This document shows positions 56,801-62,800 of a DNA stretch of 64,000 nt, in pieces (positions within the stretch are counted from its first letter, which is position 1; each line of letters starts with the position of its first letter). A program made the translations under genes and the position numbers. The notes under the pieces were generated by a model. The model worked only from the letters and a program-made list of their open reading frames with translations. It was not told the DNA's origin and did not search any database. Origin of the DNA: Bactericera cockerelli (Eukaryota; Arthropoda; Insecta; Hemiptera; Triozidae); contig CM044964.1 of assembly GCA_024516035.1 (NCBI GenBank), positions 28,535,778 to 28,599,777 on the forward strand. Reading direction: 5' to 3'.

Positions 56801-59800
56801 AGGTGACCAAAAACTTAGGGTGGCCCGTTTTGTATCAGGTGGGTATGGAATGAATAGTTTCAATTCTATTAGAAAATCTGTTGGAATTTATATCATTTTT
56901 TTTATGCATGTGCCTAATAATAATAATAAATCATTTGTTTTATTTTTCATATTTTTTTTTACAGAGGACCCATCCTAAGCCATTTTTATTTGGCTTCTAA
57001 GGCTTCATGTTAGAATTCATATATCTGGGTGAGGTCTACAGTCCACACAACCACCGGGTACTCACCAGGTATGAGGGGCAGCACATGCGAGGTCATGGGG
57101 TTAATGACCTTGTCCTCGTGTAGGTAGCCGCCCGCCTTGAGTAGCTCCGGGGACCTGGGAGGTCTACAGTTCACACAACCACTACTTACTCCTGGGAGGT
57201 CTACAGTTCACACAACCACCGGGTACTCACCAGGTATGAGGGGCAGCACATGCGAGGTCATGGGGTTAATGACCTTGTCCTCGTGTAGGTAGCCGCCCGC
57301 CTTGAGTAGCTCCGGGGACCTGGGAGGTCTACAGTTCACACAACCACTACTTACTCCTGGGAGGTCTACAGTTCACACAACCACCGGGTACTCACCAGGT
57401 ATGAGGGGCAGCACATGCGAGGTCATGGGGTTAACGACCTTGTCCTCGTGTAGGTAGCCTCCTGACTTGAGTAGCTCCGGGGACCTGGGAGGTCTACAGT
57501 TCACACAACCACTGGGTACTCACCAGGTATGAGAGGCAGCACATGCGAGGTCATGGGGTTAACGACCTTGTCCTCGTGTAGGTAGCCTCCTGACTTGAGT
57601 AGCTCCGGGGACCTGGGAGGTCTACAGTTCACACAACCACTACTTACTCACCTGGGAGGTCTACAGTTCACACAACCACTACTTACTCACCAGGTATGAG
57701 GGGAAGCACATGCGAGGTCATGGGGTTAACGACCTTGTCCTCGTGCAGGTAGCCTCCTGACTTGAGTAGCTCCGGGGACCTGGGAGGTCTACAGTTCACA
57801 CAACCACTACTTACTCCTGGGGGGTCTACAGTTCACACAACCACTGGGTACTCACCAGGTATAAGAGGCAGCACATGCGAGGTCATGGGGTTAACGACCT
57901 TGTCCTCATGCATGTAGCCTCCTGACTTGAGTAGCTCCGGGGACCTGGGAGGGCGACACCTGCGCAGTATGGAGGTGATCAGGTTGACACAGCGGGAGAT
58001 CTGCATGCGGTTGTTCTGGGACACCTGGGAGACCACGACGATATAGATGAATAAATTATTAAAATATGATCCATAGTTTATTTAAAAGTAAATAAAACAA
58101 CAATAAATACATACTAACTAACCAAATGACATTACAAAAATTATTACCACGGGCATGATACCTTTTCTTTTCTTTTTTATGTCACAAATTTAGTGGGTGG
58201 CGCATGATCATAGGACTTTTTACCATTTGATATACAATATCCTAATTCCGCCACGGTAGGAAGGGGGACTACGGAGAGTATATAAATAAATGTGTTTCTT
58301 TGTGTTAGAATATCACAATTTTTAGTGGGTAGCGCAGAATTATAGGACTTTTCCGTATCTTTAATATCCCAATATCTATTTTTTGCCTATAAGTCCGCCA
58401 CTGGTCGCTGTTAACATTAAAGCAGGCAGCTACTCATTTTTCCTCACGAGGTATGAGTGGACCCCGAACAACCAAGTACAGAGCAGAAAAAATCCTGACC
58501 CGCCGGGGATCGAACCCAGGTCACCGTGCTGCACGCACGCCTAGCGCGCTAACTCACTCTGCCACGATGACTACTTTCTTTGTGTTATTATTTATTTTTT
58601 TAAATAAAAAGGTAAGTGTTGGGTGGAAGAGAATGCCGTTGGCATTAGCACCGCTCTTGATCAAGTTTTGTATTATTCATTTTAATATCTTTGTATGTAT
58701 AATATATTCTATGTCATTTGTAAATAAAACTTGATTCAACATGTTTAATCATCATTGCTACAGGAATTAACCCCGCCCTTTAGGTAGGACATTAACTTCA
58801 TTCTCTTTTTTTTTCTTGTATTTTTTCTTGAATTTTTGCTTAATCTTTTTGTTTTTCTTAATAATTTCATTGTATCTTATTGTATATATTTTTGTTCTAC
58901 CTAATAAAGCTTACTATAATAATAGTACGTGTGCCCCGGAACCGCTTTCGCATTACTTCAGGGCACTTTACCTTTACATCCATGCCATTCCGGAAACGGA
59001 AAATTTCGGTCAGAAATTTCCGCTCCGGCCGGGATTCGAACCTGCAACCTCCGGGTCAGCAACCAATGCTCTTAACCACTGAGCCACGGAGGTCGGCAAA
59101 AAACTATTATTATTATTATATGTACTCGAGGTTGGACAATTGTAACTCCTCCTTCATGGCAAAAAACTATTATTACTTAATTAAATAGCCAGGCACGCGC
59201 GCCGGTATGGCTGCATAAAGTACTGGTACAATTTTAAAATTTTAAGCTTCAAAATTTCAAGTCAAAATTGTAGGAAGAAATTGACATCCATAGAAGGCGT
59301 TTGAAGAAAAAATGTCGAGAAAAAGTGATTTTTTTATGTTGTAAAAGGCAAAATGTTTGCGAAATAATATAATATAATTATAATAATAATTATTTTTTTT
59401 TTATTATTTTTTTTTTTTTCATGACAATTTTTACAACAATATTAGATTTTTACATGATATTTTCTTTTTTTCTATCTTTCTTTTGTTCTTATGGCGATTT
59501 ACATTCCACGCTAAAGGTCACAAAGCTGTGACCCTTGTATGTGGCATGGCATTGGTATGAAATCGGGAGAAACGCCCCTTGGTATTATTGACCACCCACA
59601 CAATCACAAGTGGGGTTGAGTTTGCAGAGAATGCCGTTGCCCCGAATAGCAAATAATAATTCCTTTGCGTTTTTATGTCACAAATTTAGTGGGTTAGCGC
59701 ATGATCATAGGACTTTTTACCATTTGATATACAATATCTTAATTCTACCACTGGTCGCTGAGCACATTAAAGCAGCCACTCATTTTTCCTCACGAGGTAT

Positions 59801-62800
59801 GAGAAGACCCCGGACATCCAAGTACAGAGCAGAAAAATTTCTGCCCCGCTGGGGATCGAACCCAGGTCACCACGCGTACAATGCCTAGCGGAGTAGCGCG
59901 CTAACTCACTCTGCCACGGAGTCATCAAGAAGTACGTACCGGGTCCTCTCGATCGGGCGGCAGGCTGAGTCCACACGCGTCGATGAAACTCGCCGGCGAC
60001 GCGAACACGTCGCGCGTAAGCTGCGTCCACACGGCGCAGCCCTGGTGCTCGAGCAACGATCGTACGATCTCGGCCTGCGAGCCGAAGGTACCCGAGTGCT
60101 GCGAGAGGGTGAGCAGGGACTCGTGCAGGCAGTTGATCTGCAGCTGGGAGAGGAGGGGGGAGGAGGAGAGGAGGAGGGAGAGGATGGTGTCGAAGAACGG
60201 GGCCAGGAGGGTGGGGTGACGGAACGAGAGACGCACGATGAGAGAACCTGGAGGCGGGAAGAATAGCACAGTGGTTAGGTGCTCTCCGCTTGCCACGCGG
60301 AAGGTCCTGGGTTCAAACCCCGGCGCCGGCAAAAAAAATAATTTTTGGGGGTATTTTTCTTTTGCATAATTTCTTTTTCCAGGTTCGGTATTTCCAAATA
60401 TTTCCATTTTATTCCAAAAATTTCCAGTTTGGCTTCCCCACTATTCGTGAAAGAAAAATGCGTTTCGGTACTTTTGAAGATAAAATAATGGACTTAACCT
60501 AGCAAGAACTGGAAGCAAGAATTTTCTAAATCCATTTCGGTTAACCAAACTGGAAGAAGATTTTTCATCTTTCAAAAGAAAAATGACATGCTTCCAGTTC
60601 GTACATTTTATTCCAGTTGAATCCACTTTGGATAGAAAGAAAAATACGGCTCTTGTTTACCTACTACCTCTCTCTGCTCCTGTTTTCCCTATACTCTCTT
60701 CTGTCAAATTGCCAAGAATTATTGAGGATTTTCTTTTTTTTTTAGGTTACTCAGTACTCAGTTACTCACCCGCGTGTTTTCTGAGCACCTTGACTGACTT
60801 GAGACGGGAGGGTTGCTCGCTGTCTGGTCCCGCCGGGGAGAACATTAGCAGAGTGAATATCTTGTCCAGAACCTGAGAGAACAACAAAATATTCCTATAA
60901 ATAATAAAGTCTGGCTGGGGGACTATAAACAGGGTGTAGGCCAGCAGTCTGGCTGGGGGACTATACACAGGGAGTATGCCAGCAGTATGGCTGGGGGACT
61001 ATAAGCAGGGAGTAGACCAGCATTGGCTTGGTTCTGGGGGCCTTGTCAATTATTAGCCTCCTTGTAAAGACACTGGTAGAAGTGCTGGGTCATTTCTCCA
61101 CTGTCTGGATACCATTTTTCACGATGACGCCACCCTATGATATGATGATAAATAATAATATTAATTCACACTCTCAAGAAGAGATACTGTAGAGCGAAGA
61201 AAGTAATAATATCGCCTCAATTATACTGCCCAATTAGGACTAATGAATTGGGGTCCTAAAAAAAATTTTAGGACCCCAATGAACATGTACAGGAAATTTC
61301 AACAATTTTGTTGAGCCCACAACAAGTACCCAAAGTTAAAACAGAACCTCACTATGTTGGGTTAATAATACCATAACTGACCTCAGTAGCTTGATCGATA
61401 AGGCGGCGGACTTGTAACCTAGAAGTCGGTGGTTCAAGTCCCGGTTTCAGCGCAGATTTAGTAAAAGCGAGTTTGAGTAGTTGTGATATCACGAAAGTGA
61501 TTAACACAAGTATAATGACTTTTTTTAACTTTAATAATACTATTGGTAAAGGTAGGACTATCAGCTAAAGGCTTAGTATTGGTAAAGGTAGGGCTTTGTC
61601 ACTGCGTTCTAGATAGATCTTTTGTGACATGCCCATGTTATTCTAAAAGAGATCTAAGCTTTTAATATAGCTTAAGATTCTCTTAGGACTGATTTCATTA
61701 CCTTCTTTAGGTGTTAAAATCAGCCTCGAGAAGTGTTTCAGTCGGGTGTGAGAGGCTGCTCCACATTCACAGTTAATAATACCCTACCTTGGGCAAGAAC
61801 TCGTTCCGCTGCTCCACGGAGCAGATGCTCAGGTAGGAGAAGAGGGAGGAGAGGCAGGACAGGGCGGAGGAGTAGGCGGCGGCGTCCTCTGTGCTGAACC
61901 CTAGGAGCAGGGACATGAGGGAGAGAGCAGTGTGCAGGTACTTGGGCACCAGGAGCTTGTCTATGAAGCTGTCCAGGTAGCTCGACAGTGCTTCCCACTC
62001 GGTCGCCCAGCCTGAGGAAGCAAGAGATCAATAATAATAATAAGCCTAGGAGCAGGGACATGAGCGAGAGAGCAGTGTGCAGGTACTTGGGAACTAAGAG
62101 CTTGTCTACGACAGCGCTTCCCACTCGGTCGCCCAGCCTGAGGAAGCAAGAGATCAATAATAATAATAATAAGCCCAGGAGCAGGGACATGAGGGAGAGA
62201 GCAGTGTGCAGGTACTTGGGCACCAGGAGCTTGTCTATGAAGCTGTCCAGGTAGCTCGACAGCGCTTCCCACTCGGTCGCCCAGCCTGAGGAAGCAAGAG
62301 ATCAGTAATAATAATAAGCCCAGGAGCAGGGACATGAGTGAGAGAGCAGTGTGCAGGTACTTGGGCACCAGGAGCTTGTCTATGAAGCTGTCCAGGTAGC
62401 TCGACAGCGCTTCCCACTCGGTCGCCCAGCCTGGGGAAGCAAGAGATCAATCAAAGTTTGCGTGGAACAGATTTAAGCGTGAGATTTTTTTTTTTTTTTG
62501 TCTCAAACAAATGGAATCATGTTTTATTTTAAATGAAATGTTCTTTAAAAGAAAAATATTCAAACTCAAGCGGTATCTTTGAGGCTTCGTGGATCAAGAT
62601 ACCACCCACGCAGTTATGGCTTAATCGAAGATGGAGCAGGGGTACCCTTTTAAAATATTGTTACATGTTTTATTAATTTTACTAATGTTTTAAAAATAAA
62701 TATATTAATTTGAGTTATCCATAGCAGATACCAAAAAAAAAGTCAAACTCGCTTTGCATACTTATTGTACAGAAGAGTTTGACAACTCACCATTTGCACC

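Noticed and set aside
60262..60337. Functional tRNA-Gly(GCC) gene
   Set aside because: The acceptor arms do not pair well and no T run follows immediately; called a tRNA-like SINE head instead.
61738..62450. Minus-strand frames such as PKYLHTALSLMSLLLGLLLLL
   Set aside because: The LLLLL part is TTA-repeat intron read through; only the exon at 61788-62011 is coding, ending with a proper donor.
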